50,988 bases of DNA, taken from the NCBI GenBank assembly GCA_037445375.1, contig JBBIKS010000012.1, forward strand, positions 1 through 50,988, read 5' to 3'. Position numbers and translations under genes: made by a program. The DNA comes from DYHD01 sp037445375 (GTDB lineage: Bacteria; Nitrospirota; Thermodesulfovibrionia; Thermodesulfovibrionales; Dissulfurispiraceae). Below the pieces are notes generated by a model. That model ran no database searches, was not told where the DNA came from, and worked only from the letters and a program-made list of their open reading frames with translations. Below are positions 25,095 through 34,959 of the stretch, in pieces (position 1 is the first letter of the stretch; each line of letters begins with the position of its first letter).

Positions 25095-25464
25095 CCTGAA
25101 AAATGCTTTTAATTCTAAAAGAGCAGGCATAGGTACCAGAAAAACTTTTGTCCTGAACTACTTAATGAGCGTGACAGTGCAATAGTTCAACAGCAATTTT
25201 TGAATCTTGAATTTTGAATTTTCTTTCTGTCGCTTTACCGCTTTTTATCGCTACTGCAATGTTTTATGCCGCACAAATTATGCAAATTGCAGCATTGCAT
25301 AAAGATAATCCTGTTGAATTCAAAAGGTTTGATGGTATTTATGGCTGCTATATAAAAATCTAAGTGTATTTTTCGAGTTAAGAAGTCAACCAGCTGCACA
25401 TCAGTTTACCAATGGACAATAAAAAAAGGGAGGGGTTCCCCTCCCTTTTTTTATTCAAATAGCT
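25095..25464. other. Convergent intergenic region with a bidirectional terminator
   Basis: About 370 bases between the converging copA and porin genes. Apart from the terminator at 25422-25452, it holds only AT-rich sequence with no open frame of interest. Confidence 0.6.
25422..25452. terminator. Bidirectional intrinsic terminator
   Basis: A 7-bp stem GGGAGGG (25429-25435) and CCCTCCC (25439-25445) with a GTT loop is flanked by seven A on the left and seven T on the right, so it can stop transcription from both sides. It lies 12 bases past the porin stop and serves the minus-strand porin and the plus-strand ATPase. Confidence 0.85.
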
Positions 25465-27000
25465 TTAGAATAAGACATCAAATGTGAAATAGATATCATG
25501 AGCTTTTTTGATCACCTCAAAGAATTGCGGTACGCCGGGTCCCATTAAAGTTAAATCGGAAATTTTTTGCGGTGCACCGAGCCAGTTGTTGCTTCCAGTA
25601 TATTTGAAGTCATAGTGTTGGTAGCCAAGCCTGAAAAATGCCTTGCCCCTTTTTGCGATTGGTTTTTTGTCTAATTCCTGAATAATGTATGCCTCATAGA
25701 CATTGCCTCTCGTTCCGAGCTTGCCTGTCCATATATCATCATTAGCTGGAACAAATGTTATCCAGTTCTTTGAGCCTCGATTATATTCTAATCCGACTTT
25801 TGTGCCAGTAGATTTAATGTCGTATCTTCCTCCGAGATATATTGCATTGCCTTTGCGTGACTTTTCGCCCTCTGCGGCATCCCAGAGCAATCCATATACC
25901 CCCATCATAGCATTTTTATTAGGATGAGTTTTGCTGATAGCGCCTGACATAAAAAGATTCAAGTCACCGGGTCCAAGATTATTAAGCTTACTTGAAATTG
26001 TGACGCCATACCAGTCAATTGAACCAAGGTTCCCCGTAAGACTGTTCAAGGTAATATTATCAGGCATTGCAAATATATTCTTTGCTTTATTCCAGTTGAG
26101 TTCCAATCTTAGGTTTTCTGTATCATAAGGAACCAAATCTATACCGTACATATAGGTATCTTTGAGATTATTATTTGCAGGGCGAAATCCGCTGTCCAAC
26201 CCTTTGCCATAGCAAAACTTTGTATAAGCCCCTGGTAATGCATCTATATCAGGCGCATAGCCTAATGTCATGCCGTCAAATGCATAATCAACCAGCAAAG
26301 ATGGCACCCCTGCTGTCCCTGTTTTTTCGGTATTCATTCTTAAATTTTGTGGAATACCGCCGGTAGATGGTCTTCTGCCGACAGAAAACCATACGGGCGC
26401 ATTAGCAATATTGCTCCATGTAGCATACACCTGATCAACCCTAAGAACATTATCCTCTGGGATATGCCCTGTAGTTCCATCAAATACTGTTCTATCAGCA
26501 AAGAAGGCATTTGTTGTAACAGGGTTTTCATTTGACATCCCCCAGACCTTATACATAAGAAGTCTTGCTTTGAGATTAATATCTTCTGTAGCGTTTACTT
26601 TAAGATTAAGTCCAAGGCGGTTAGTGAATAGGGCATCATTTTTTACATCTCGTCCAGCCGACGGAGTAAATATTGGATTCCCTGAACTATTAAATCCGGT
26701 AAAAACGAGCGCATCATGAGTTTTGCCGCGTAAGCTGTCAACCCTGAACCTATAATCCCCACTTATCTCAAGCCATGAAAGAGCAGAAGCGGCATCCTCA
26801 GCCTTTTTCTCGATAACTGTGATCTTTTCATCCTTTACAGCTTCCTTTTTTTGCATATCGAGCATTTGCTGTTTTAGAACTTCGAGTTCCTTTGAAAGTG
26901 CTTCGATTTTTTGCAGGAGAACTGCCTGATCCATAGCAAAAACAGGAAGAGGCAGCAAAATAAAGCAGAAAAACAGAACTGCTAAAAATCTCTTAATCAT
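25465..27000 (-). CDS. DUF3373-type outer-membrane porin with coiled-coil N-terminus
   Basis: The 511-residue protein has a signal peptide (MIKRFLAVLFFCFILLPLPV, cleavage near VFA-MDQ), a coiled-coil segment rich in Lys/Glu/Leu (about 25-75, ALSKELEVLKQQMLDMQKK), then a large beta-barrel with regularly alternating strands and a final strand ending TFDVLF. This plan matches DUF3373 (PF11853), an outer-membrane family seen in Nitrospirota and epsilon/deltaproteobacteria. The coiled coil probably forms a periplasmic trimer stalk, as in other anaerobe porins. The substrate is unknown. Single gene with its own terminator. Confidence 0.8.
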   Translation of the reverse strand: MIKRFLAVLFFCFILLPLPVFAMDQAVLLQKIEALSKELEVLKQQMLDMQKKEAVKDEKITVIEKKAEDAASALSWLEISGDYRFRVDSLRGKTHDALVFTGFNSSGNPIFTPSAGRDVKNDALFTNRLGLNLKVNATEDINLKARLLMYKVWGMSNENPVTTNAFFADRTVFDGTTGHIPEDNVLRVDQVYATWSNIANAPVWFSVGRRPSTGGIPQNLRMNTEKTGTAGVPSLLVDYAFDGMTLGYAPDIDALPGAYTKFCYGKGLDSGFRPANNNLKDTYMYGIDLVPYDTENLRLELNWNKAKNIFAMPDNITLNSLTGNLGSIDWYGVTISSKLNNLGPGDLNLFMSGAISKTHPNKNAMMGVYGLLWDAAEGEKSRKGNAIYLGGRYDIKSTGTKVGLEYNRGSKNWITFVPANDDIWTGKLGTRGNVYEAYIIQELDKKPIAKRGKAFFRLGYQHYDFKYTGSNNWLGAPQKISDLTLMGPGVPQFFEVIKKAHDIYFTFDVLF

Positions 27001-27209
27001 AAAACACCTTCCTTGAGAATTTTATTATTTAAGATATAGCATTAAATGTAAACTATGTCAAGAGTTTAGCTAAAAGAGCAATTCGCCACGAAAATTATCG
27101 AGATTGCTACAGAACGAAGACGCCTTGCAATGCAAAAGATTATTTTGTCATTGAGAACGAAGTGATGCAATCTCAATCTTCCGATTAAAGATCGCAGCGA
27201 GATTTTTCT
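27001..27209. repeat. Intergenic dispersed palindrome
   Basis: Arms GAGATTGC (27100-27107) and GCAATCTC (27167-27174) bound a 75-base element rich in GAACGAAG-like motifs. It lies between aconitase and the porin and has no coding potential. This is of the same general kind as the nested repeat at 15288-15365 but not the same sequence. Confidence 0.5.
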
Positions 27210-29156
27210 TTAAAAGTCAAGTTTTGCTTTTATATAAGACAAAAGCCCTCCATTTAGAATTAACTTCTTTTCTTTTTCATTTAGATTCGAGATAACCTCA
27301 AATACATATTTTTTGTTTTTATTTTCAATCTTAAATCTTTGTTCACCTTTCAGGCTCTCTAATGTGTTATGTATTTTAATCCAGTCACCCTGTTCGATTT
27401 TTAAATAATCCTCATCGGCGATAAAAAGCAGGGGGATGACACCAAAGTTGATAAGATTAGCCCTGTGTATTCTTGCGAATGATTTTGCTATTACTGCCTG
27501 AAGTCCAAGATACATTGGCGCAATGGCAGCATGTTCCCTCGAAGATCCTTGTCCATAGTTGTCGCCGCCTACGACTACCCCTCCGCCTTTTTGTTTTGCT
27601 TCCTTAGCGCGGTAAGCAAATGTATTATCGATATTTTTAAATACAAAGTCCGAAATTGCTGCAATATTTGACCTTAACGGAAGCACTTGAGAGCCTGCCG
27701 GCATTATGTCATCAGTCGTGACATTGCTGCCCAATTTTAACAATACTTCAGCTTCTATATTGTTTTTCAATGGTTCTTTGAGAGGGACTTCCTTAATATT
27801 CGGCCCCTTTATTATGATGGTTTCTGGCGGCATCTCAATTGGTGGAATAATAAGGTTGTCATTGATAAGAAACTTTTCAGGTTCAACTATTACGGGTATT
27901 TGACCATCAAAGTCTTCAAGATTGATAATTTCCCCTTTAAGAGCAAATATAGCACATGAGACAGGACTTGCAAGATAAATCAAGGCATCTTTAGTGCCAG
28001 ACCTGCCTTTGAAATTACGGTTATATGACCTCACAGAGACATGACCCGAACCCGGCGCCCCTCCCATACCAATACAAGGGCCGCAGGAAGCCTCCAGTAT
28101 CCTTGCTCCTGCTGCGATCATATCGGCTATTAATCCTTCATGAGCGAGCATTTCATAAACTTGCTTGGATCCTGGATTTATGAGTAGATTAAGATCTTTG
28201 TGAACGGTCTTGCCTTTTAATATTGATGCAACAGTCTTCATAGCCTGATATGATGAATTTGTGCAACTCCCAATACATACTTGATTAACCTTTAATCCTG
28301 CAATATCCCGAACAGATATCACATTATCAGGGCTATGCGGCTGAGCAATCATAGGTTCGATGCTGTTTAAATCAATAGTTATAATTTCATCATATTCGGC
28401 ATCAGCATCTGCCTTCAGTTCTAACCAGTCTTTCTCCCTTCCCTGAGCCTTGAGAAATGAAAAGGTTCTCTGGTCGCTTGGGAATATCGAGGTAGTTGCG
28501 CCCAATTCTGCGCCCATATTAGTTATCGTTGCCCTTTCAGTTATATTTAGAGTCTCAACCCCAGACCCGCCGTATTCAAATATCTTCCCAACGCCTCCCT
28601 TAACAGAAAGCAATTTAAGAAGTGTTAATATTACATCCATTGCTGAGACATACGGTCTTTTGAGCGAGCCAAGCAGTCTTACCAAAACGATTTGAGGTGT
28701 AATTATCTCAAAGGGATTACCCGCCATAACAGTTGCAGCCTCAAGACCGCCCACGCCAATTGCGAGCATACCGATGCCGCCGCCTGTGGGTGTATGACTA
28801 TCCGTTCCAAGTGCAATTTTTCCGGGCGCGGCAAAACGTTCAAGATGTATTTGATGGCATATGCCGTTGCCGGGTTTTGAAAAATATGCCCCGAATCTTG
28901 CAGCAGCGGTTTGCAGAAATATGTGATCATCGGCATTCATAAAATTAGATTGAAGCATATTATGGTCAACATAGGAAACTGCAAGAGGAGCTTTTACCCT
29001 GTCTATCCCAATGGCTTCAAACTCAAGCCATGTCATTGTACCTGTGGCATCCTGAGTATATATCTGATCAACATTGAGACCAATTGCTTTGCCAGCCTTT
29101 AGTTCACCATATGCAATATGGGATTGAAGTATCTTTTCAACTAAATTTTTGCCCAT
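27210..29156 (-). CDS. Aconitate hydratase
   Basis: The 648-residue enzyme interconverts citrate and isocitrate through a [4Fe-4S] cluster. Cluster Cys occur in IGSCTNSS (about residues 355-362) and EASCGPCIGMGG (about 417-428). The active-site stretches ALGTDSHTPTGGG (115-127) and, in the C-terminal swivel domain, GDNYGQGSSREHAA are intact. The length and gene plan (catalytic domains followed by the swivel domain near residues 500-640) match the short bacterial aconitase family, not the about 900-residue AcnA. It is monocistronic with a GGAG site before ATG. It supplies the oxidative or reductive TCA route. Confidence 0.93.
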   Translation of the reverse strand: MGKNLVEKILQSHIAYGELKAGKAIGLNVDQIYTQDATGTMTWLEFEAIGIDRVKAPLAVSYVDHNMLQSNFMNADDHIFLQTAAARFGAYFSKPGNGICHQIHLERFAAPGKIALGTDSHTPTGGGIGMLAIGVGGLEAATVMAGNPFEIITPQIVLVRLLGSLKRPYVSAMDVILTLLKLLSVKGGVGKIFEYGGSGVETLNITERATITNMGAELGATTSIFPSDQRTFSFLKAQGREKDWLELKADADAEYDEIITIDLNSIEPMIAQPHSPDNVISVRDIAGLKVNQVCIGSCTNSSYQAMKTVASILKGKTVHKDLNLLINPGSKQVYEMLAHEGLIADMIAAGARILEASCGPCIGMGGAPGSGHVSVRSYNRNFKGRSGTKDALIYLASPVSCAIFALKGEIINLEDFDGQIPVIVEPEKFLINDNLIIPPIEMPPETIIIKGPNIKEVPLKEPLKNNIEAEVLLKLGSNVTTDDIMPAGSQVLPLRSNIAAISDFVFKNIDNTFAYRAKEAKQKGGGVVVGGDNYGQGSSREHAAIAPMYLGLQAVIAKSFARIHRANLINFGVIPLLFIADEDYLKIEQGDWIKIHNTLESLKGEQRFKIENKNKKYVFEVISNLNEKEKKLILNGGLLSYIKAKLDF

Positions 29157-29470
29157 TTCGACTCCTTACTCTATTGTCTATTTATACGATAAGTTTAAAA
29201 TATATCGAGTATTATAAAGTGTTGGTAATAATCATGCAATCTTTGCAATGCTGACTGAAATCGTGCCGAAGGGTAACGTTTGATTATCAATTTAGGTAAT
29301 AAGAAACTAACAATTATCCTTAATATTTGTTCGTAGATTAGTCCACTGCAAAAATCTTTAAAAGATGGATAGGCTCTTTTTCGCTGCGATCAGGGCTTCA
29401 GCTCATTTGATAGCAATGATAAATGATGTGTTTACTATAATTGCAAGGATCGGAGCGACGAAAAAATCTC
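29157..29470. other. Intergenic region with no gene
   Basis: About 310 AT-rich bases between tupA and aconitase. I looked for a tupB permease remnant, expected after tupA, and saw no convincing match. A motif GATCGGAGCGACGAAAAAATC near 29449-29469 resembles common dispersed repeats. Confidence 0.45.
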
Positions 29471-30339
29471 TCAAAGCCTGCTATTTTCAAGCGGCACAGA
29501 TTTTAACTTGCAATTATTTTTGAAGTTTGGGAAAAAAAGCTGATTTCCTGCCTTGTCCTTAAATGATGCAATTGCCCTTTGTCCTTCTGCGGAGGTAATC
29601 CAGTTTATAAACTCCATTGTTTCTTTGAATTTGGCATGTTTATGCTTTTCCGGATTGACTGCCATTATTCTGTATTGATTGAACAATAGGGGGTCGCCTT
29701 CAAAAACAATAACCAATCCGAGCTTATCACGTTCCTTTGCTGCGAGCCATGTGCTTCTGTCGGTGAGGGCATATGCCCGCTTTTCGTTTGCGATCCTCTG
29801 GGTCTTTTCCATCCCCTGTCCGACTTCAAGATACCATTTACTGCCTTTCGGCTCAATGCCTGCTTTTGACCAAATCTGTTTTTCCCTGACATGAGTGCCT
29901 GAATTGTCACCTCTTGAAACAAATGGATATCCTTTTTCAGCAATCATGCGGAAAACTCCATCGCTGATTTTGCACCTTTAATTTGCGACTGATTATTCAT
30001 TGAACCTATGATAATAAAATCGTTATACATTACATTAAAGCGGTTTATGAAATAGCCATCTTCAACTGCTTTTATTTCATCCTCTTTTGAGTTAACCAAG
30101 ATTACATCTGCATCTCCTCTTTTGCCCATCTCAATGGCTGCGCCTGTTCCCTTTGCAACAACCTTTACTTTTATGCCGTTCTTTTTCTCAAAGATGGGCA
30201 ATATATATGCAAATAAACCCGAATTTTCAGTGCTTGTTGTTGAAGCGCATATTATTTCTTTACTGGCATATGCAGAAGGTAAAGGATAGATTATCAGTGT
30301 AAATAAGATAAGTATAATAAATAGGATTTTTTTCATCAT
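29471..30339 (-). pseudogene. tupA: tupA: tungstate/molybdate ABC transporter binding protein, frameshifted
   Basis: Two overlapping reading frames (29944-30339 and 29471-29947) encode the two halves of one TupA-type periplasmic binding protein. The first has a signal peptide (MMKKILFIILILFTLIIYPL, cleavage near AYA-SKE) and the ligand loop STTSTENSGLF; it ends in TGA after AMEFSA. The second continues at once with IAEKGYPFVSRGDNSGTH, the second anion-binding motif, to the C-terminus LFFPNFK. A single lost base near 29950 (ancestral AFRMIAEK) explains the break. The frames overlap by ATGA, so the second half could be reinitiated, but the fold needs both lobes in one chain. The permease and ATPase genes are absent nearby. 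Confidence 0.85.
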
Positions 30340-30474
30340 AAATCGTCTCTCAAAATTAAATATTATTATTATACCAATTTTACCACTTGTTACATAAATG
30401 GTTTTGATGTAAAATTAAGAGTAATTGAATTTGTCAACAGGATAATTTCTATAAATTTTATCAGGGAGGCGGCT

Positions 30475-30705
30475 GTGAAAGAAGAAGATATTATTGAAAC
30501 ATTAAAAAATCAAAATGATGAATTCAGAAAGATTCACAATGAACATAGGGAATTAGACAGATTACTTATGGAGATGGATAAGAAAAATTATCTTACTGCG
30601 GATGAGGAGATTGAAAAAAAGCGACTAAAGAAAGAGAAGCTTTATAAAAAAGACAGGATCGCAGAGTTAGTAAGAAATTATAAAAAACAACATTGCAAGA
30701 ATTAA
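30475..30705 (+). CDS. DUF465 family small coiled-coil protein
   Basis: The 76-residue protein is highly charged and helical, with the DUF465/YdcH pattern: FRKIHNEHRELDRLL (17-31), LTADEEIEKKRLKKEKLYKKDRIAELV (40-66). The family is widespread and its role is unknown. The start is GTG, preceded by GGGAGG at about 30463-30468. It lies 38 nt upstream of ilvD and may be cotranscribed with it. Confidence 0.8.
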   Translation: MKEEDIIETLKNQNDEFRKIHNEHRELDRLLMEMDKKNYLTADEEIEKKRLKKEKLYKKDRIAELVRNYKKQHCKN

Positions 30706-30743
30706 TCCCTTTTTTTTAAAAAATTAAGGAGTTATAAAATTAT

Positions 30744-32402
30744 ATGCCATATAGAAGCAGTATTATTAAAACAGGTATTGAGAGGATGCCCCATAGGGCT
30801 CTTCTTTACGCAACAGGCGTGCCTCTTAGCGAGATGAACAAGCCATTTATTGGCATTGCGAGCAGTTTCACAGACATTATTGCAGGACATGTTACGATGC
30901 GTGATCTTGAAAGATATGTTGAAAAGGGGGTTCATACCGGCGGTGGATATCCGTTTGTATTTGGAATTCCGGGAATATGTGACGGCATTGCCATGGGTCA
31001 CAGTGGAATGCATTATTCTCTGCCATCAAGAGAGCTTATTGCAGATATGGTCGAGTCTATCACTAATGCACATCAGTTTGATGCCCTTGTGCTCATCACC
31101 AATTGTGACAAAATAACCCCGGGTATGCTCATGGGTGCAGCAAGATTGGATATCCCGGCGATTATTGTTACGGCAGGTCCAATGCTCGCCGGGCATCATA
31201 AAGGGAGAAGACTTAACCTTACGAGTGATACATTTGAGGCTGTAGGCAAGTATAAGAAGGGATTGATAAAAGAAGACGAGTTATACGCCCTTGAAAAATG
31301 TGCCTGCCCGGGCGCAGGCTCATGTCAGGGCATGTACACGGCAAACACAATGGCTTGCATAACGGAGGCTCTTGGAATGAGCCTGTCAGGGTGTGCTTCT
31401 GTTCCGGCAGTTATGGCTCAGAAGAAAAGGATAGCCTTTGAGAGCGGAAAAAGGATAGTTAAGCTTGTCAACGATAACATAACATCAAGAACTATAATGA
31501 CTAAAAAAGCCTTTGAAAATGCGATTATTATTGACCTTACACTTGGAGGTTCCACTAATACAGCTTTGCATATACCTGCAATTGCACACGATGCAGGCGT
31601 AAACCTGCCATTAAGTGTTTTTGATAAATTAAGCAAAACAATCCCGCATCTCTGCAATATGATTCCCGGGGGGCAGCACTATATGGAAGACCTAGACCGC
31701 GCAGGGGGAATTCCAGCCGTCTTATATAGATTAAAGGAGATGATCAGGTCTAATCCTACCGTATCCGGAAAAGACATTCTAGAGATTGCACAAGGTGCTG
31801 AGGTAGCAGACGATGATGTTATTCGTCCCTTAAGCATGGCATATCACAAACAAGGCGGAATTGCGATATTAAAGGGCAATATTGCTCCTGACGGCGCTGT
31901 TGTCAAACAAACCGCAGTAAGCGAAAATATGATGAAATCTGAAGGATTCGCTAAGGTATATGATTCTGAAGAAGATGGTATGAAGGCAATTATGAGTGGG
32001 CAAGTCAAGCCAGGAGATATTGTAGTTATAAGATATGAAGGACCCAAAGGCGGCCCGGGCATGCGCGAGATGCTCTCGCCAACATCTGCTATTGTCGGCA
32101 TGGGACTTAGCGAATCAGTTGCTCTCATAACAGATGGCAGGTTTAGTGGCGGCACAAGGGGACCTTGTGTAGGGCATATATCTCCTGAAGCAATGGAGGG
32201 AGGTCCCATAGCTGTATTGAGAGACGGTGATAAAATAATGATAGATATCCCAAAAAGAAAGATAAATGTTTTGCTTTCAGACGAGGAAATCAAAAAAAGG
32301 CTTTCCAAATGGAAGCAGCCCGAACCTAAAATAAAACAAGGCTATTTAGCGAGATATGCAAGGCTGGTCAGCTCGGCAAGTTCAGGGGCTATTATGCTTT
32401 AA
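30744..32402 (+). CDS. ilvD: Dihydroxy-acid dehydratase
   Basis: The 552-residue enzyme carries out the third step of branched-chain amino acid synthesis (dihydroxy-acid to 2-oxo-acid). Motifs NCDKITPGM (120-128) and CACPGAGSCQGMYTANTM (about 187-204) hold cluster Cys, and GRFSGGTRGPCVGHISPEA near 465 is the C-terminal signature. The N-terminal segment is ASSFTDIIAGH with no Cys, as in the oxygen-sensitive [4Fe-4S] E. coli type, not the [2Fe-2S] plant type. Other ilv genes are not in the window. An AAGGAG site precedes the ATG. Confidence 0.95.
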   Translation: MPYRSSIIKTGIERMPHRALLYATGVPLSEMNKPFIGIASSFTDIIAGHVTMRDLERYVEKGVHTGGGYPFVFGIPGICDGIAMGHSGMHYSLPSRELIADMVESITNAHQFDALVLITNCDKITPGMLMGAARLDIPAIIVTAGPMLAGHHKGRRLNLTSDTFEAVGKYKKGLIKEDELYALEKCACPGAGSCQGMYTANTMACITEALGMSLSGCASVPAVMAQKKRIAFESGKRIVKLVNDNITSRTIMTKKAFENAIIIDLTLGGSTNTALHIPAIAHDAGVNLPLSVFDKLSKTIPHLCNMIPGGQHYMEDLDRAGGIPAVLYRLKEMIRSNPTVSGKDILEIAQGAEVADDDVIRPLSMAYHKQGGIAILKGNIAPDGAVVKQTAVSENMMKSEGFAKVYDSEEDGMKAIMSGQVKPGDIVVIRYEGPKGGPGMREMLSPTSAIVGMGLSESVALITDGRFSGGTRGPCVGHISPEAMEGGPIAVLRDGDKIMIDIPKRKINVLLSDEEIKKRLSKWKQPEPKIKQGYLARYARLVSSASSGAIML

Positions 32403-32436
32403 AAAGCATTATTCAGACCTGATTTGTGCAATTTCC

Positions 32437-33606
32437 CTATTGGACAAATTCTCCAAAAATAACGCCTGATATTGTCGCAAAAACGATTACGAGACTTACA
32501 TAGATAGCAGTCTTTTTTGGTCCTATTGCGATTTTAATAACAAGCATGCTTGGCAGGCTTAGTGCGGGGCCTGCTAAAAGCAGTGCCAGCGCCGGTCCTT
32601 TGCCCATACCAGAGCCAATCAAGCCCTGAAGAATTGGCACCTCGGTTAGAGTAGCAAAATACATAAAAGCCCCCGCAATTGCTGCAAAGAAGTTAGAGAA
32701 AAGTGAATTGCCTCCTACTAAAGAAATTATAATACTTGAAGGTATAATTCCCTCATGCCCAACTCTGCCCAAAAGAAACCCTGCGGCTAAAACCCCTATA
32801 AGCAAGAGTGGTAAGATTTGCAAGGCTAATGCCCACGATGATTTTGTCCATTCGATTAGTTCTGGTTTTTTAAACCATTTGATAAGTATTAAAATAAGAC
32901 ATACTATAAAAAAAACTGTAACCATCCATTTATATTGGTATATATACCACCATATGCCATCATTTGCTATTGGCTTTCCCCAGTTGGCAAATACAAGGAT
33001 ACCTATCATAGAAAAAAAGAATAAAGCTGTTTTATATAAGGGCTTAGATTCGTCTTGAGCATCAATGTCAAAATCATTGGTCGCTTGCCGATCCCTTTCT
33101 TCCTTCAAAAATATCAAGTGCATAAGGAGTCCTATTACAATGCTGTAAATAACAGAGCCTATTGCCCTTGCCAGACCAAGTTCCCAGCCCAATATTCGTG
33201 CCGTAAGAATTATGGCAAGGACATTTATTGCGGGGCCTGAATACAAAAAAGCAATAGCAGGTCCCAGACCAGCGCCCCTCTTATAAATGCTTAAAAAAAG
33301 GGGAAGAATCGTACAGGAACAAACAGCTAAAATTGTTCCTGAAACAGATGCAATCCCATAAGATAGGGCTTTATTAGCTCTTGCCCCAAAATATTTGATT
33401 ATAGATGCACTGCTGATAAAAACAGCGATAGCGCCAGCAATAAAAAAGGCTGGAATAAGACATAAAACGACATGCTCCTGTGCATACCATTTGGTTAGCG
33501 CAAGGGCTTCATAAATAGCGTTTGTAAAACGGGCATTTTCAATAGGTAAATAAAAGCAGACAAGGAAGACCGTAATTATAATTATTAGTTTATGCCACTC
33601 TTTCAT
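32437..33606 (-). CDS. ArsP-type (DUF318) permease
   Basis: The 389-residue membrane protein has about eight hydrophobic segments and the family signature AVCSCTILPLFLSIYKRG (115-132), with FLYSGPAINVLAI just after; the CSC motif is thought to contact metalloid substrates. A second SGP-like repeat, LLLAGPALSLPSM, occurs near residue 350. PF03773 members include the organoarsenical exporter ArsP and permeases next to ArsR and redox-disulfide proteins, as here. The gene is downstream of the decayed acr3, so it may have taken over arsenical efflux. A substrate cannot be fixed from sequence. Confidence 0.82.
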   Translation of the reverse strand: MKEWHKLIIIITVFLVCFYLPIENARFTNAIYEALALTKWYAQEHVVLCLIPAFFIAGAIAVFISSASIIKYFGARANKALSYGIASVSGTILAVCSCTILPLFLSIYKRGAGLGPAIAFLYSGPAINVLAIILTARILGWELGLARAIGSVIYSIVIGLLMHLIFLKEERDRQATNDFDIDAQDESKPLYKTALFFFSMIGILVFANWGKPIANDGIWWYIYQYKWMVTVFFIVCLILILIKWFKKPELIEWTKSSWALALQILPLLLIGVLAAGFLLGRVGHEGIIPSSIIISLVGGNSLFSNFFAAIAGAFMYFATLTEVPILQGLIGSGMGKGPALALLLAGPALSLPSMLVIKIAIGPKKTAIYVSLVIVFATISGVIFGEFVQ

Positions 33607-33775
33607 AAGCTTATGGGCTGATTTTAAATTTTCGATATATTAATCTCAAAAATGTGTTTTGATATCACTGATCGTACAGTATTCTGATGAGAAATATTTT
33701 CTTTGGAAATAAAGAGCCACCTTAACAAGGGCGAATGGTAATAAATATCCATGCATAAATAGGATAAGTTAAGAC

Positions 33776-34232
33776 CTAAAACAGGGCATTAAAGGCAACC
33801 AGTCCAGCAACATAGTCAGGGTCGCCACATGCGAGATCATTCCACACAAGAACCATTGCTATATAGAGAGCGAGACCTAAAAGGATGATTCCAACCATAT
33901 ATTCAGGATAAGACGGAAGTAAAGATGATAGCCAAAAGAAACATAACTATAGGACCGACTATCCAGTTCTGTATAAGGCTCAATGCGAGTATCTTGTAGT
34001 TACTGAAAACACTTGGAAGTTCTTCATAACGGACCTTTGCGAGAGGGGGATACTTCATTAAAATTAGCCCTATTGCTATTGGGATATTGGTTGAACCTTC
34101 TTGAAATTTATTCCAAAAGTCAGAGACCTGTGGGTATAAATACCCGGAGCATACACCAAACAACATAGCAAGAAAAATCCACAGGGTAAGAAATCTATCA
34201 AGAAATGATAATCTTTTTACAATGGTGGTCAT
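33776..34232 (-). pseudogene. acr3: acr3 remnant: arsenite exporter, frameshifted and truncated
   Basis: The first 100 codons (from ATG at 34232) are a good Acr3 N-terminus: LDRFLTLWIFLAMLFG, TNIPIAIGLILMKYPPLAKV, LSLIQNWIVGP. The frame stops at TGA after TSVLS. In another phase Acr3 sequence continues (YPEYMVGIILLGLALYIAMVLVWNDLACGDPDYVAGLVAFNALF) to TAG at 33776. The ARC motif whose Cys is needed for arsenite transport is changed to ALY. The other 200 residues of the carrier are absent. The ATG overlaps the arsR stop by 4 nt, so the original arsR-acr3 operon is visible. Confidence 0.85.
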
Positions 34233-34633
34233 CTCAATTCCTCTTGAAGAATTTCGCTACAAATGACCTTTGGTGTACTTAACAATGACTGATCAAGTGT
34301 GATGGCACTTGCCTTCTTTTTTCTGAAATCATCCAATCTCTTTTTATCCTCATTAATTAAATCCCCTTGTATCCTTTCGAGCACACTCAAGAGCAGAAAC
34401 CTTCTAAGTAAATCAGAATCATCAAGCCTGTAATGAATCCATCTTCCTGCCTTTGAATCCTTGATAAGTCCAGCTTCTTTAAGGACAGCAAGATGAAATG
34501 AGACCTTAGGTTGAACCATATTAAGGGCTGAAAAAATATCGCAGACACAAAGCTCACCATCTTGAAGGAGTTTAAGTATCCTCAACCTTGTCTGATCTGA
34601 TAGTGCCTTAAAGATACAGGTTAGCTCTTCCAT
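34229..34633 (-). CDS. arsR: ArsR/SmtB-family metalloid-sensing repressor
   Basis: The 134-residue protein has the winged helix of ArsR (about 1-90) and the As(III)-binding ELCVCD motif (residues 27-32) on the recognition-helix side, as in classical ArsR. A C-terminal extension (about 95-134) ends in a Cys (VICSE) that may add a third ligand. It represses the arsenic operon until As(III)/Sb(III) binds. It lies 4 nt after the redox-disulfide gene and overlaps the broken acr3, so it still controls an operon that has lost its pump. Confidence 0.9.
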   Translation of the reverse strand: MEELTCIFKALSDQTRLRILKLLQDGELCVCDIFSALNMVQPKVSFHLAVLKEAGLIKDSKAGRWIHYRLDDSDLLRRFLLLSVLERIQGDLINEDKKRLDDFRKKKASAITLDQSLLSTPKVICSEILQEELR

Positions 34634-34637
34634 TTTG

Positions 34638-34877
34638 TTATATTTCTTCTTTTATCAGCTCTTTAACCTTCTCAGGTGTAGGCAGTGGCTTGCCTTTATG
34701 CTTTAATTTCCCATTAATCATTATGCCAGGGGTTGCTGCTGTGTATTTCATAATCTCAAGCATATCAGTAACCTTTTCTACCTTAGCCTCAATGCCGAGT
34801 TCTTTAACTGCATCCTTAACCATTGTCTCTACCTTCTGGCAGTTTGCACAACCCGGACCCAGTACCTTAATTTCCAT
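34638..34877 (-). CDS. Thioredoxin-like small redox-active disulfide protein
   Basis: The 79-residue protein has a glutaredoxin/thioredoxin fold with CANC active-site motif (GPGCANCQKV, about 7-16) and the cis-Pro segment ATPGIMINGKL. It matches the redox-active disulfide protein 2 family (TIGR00412), typical of arsenic and mercury islands. It could reduce arsenate or supply electrons to the permease. A longer start 21 bases upstream exists, but GGAGG lies 8 nt before this ATG and the shorter start matches the family. First gene of the arsR unit. Confidence 0.88.
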   Translation of the reverse strand: MEIKVLGPGCANCQKVETMVKDAVKELGIEAKVEKVTDMLEIMKYTAATPGIMINGKLKHKGKPLPTPEKVKELIKEEI

Positions 34878-34959
34878 AACAAAGCCTCCTTTTTGCAATA
34901 CAAAGACATTTTTTTAGCTAAGAAATAGTTTGACTGATAAATAGAGATAGAACTTCCAA

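Noticed and set aside
29471..29947. Second half of tupA as an independent gene
   Set aside because: It has no signal peptide and carries only the second lobe of a binding protein; the sequence continues directly from the first half in another frame.
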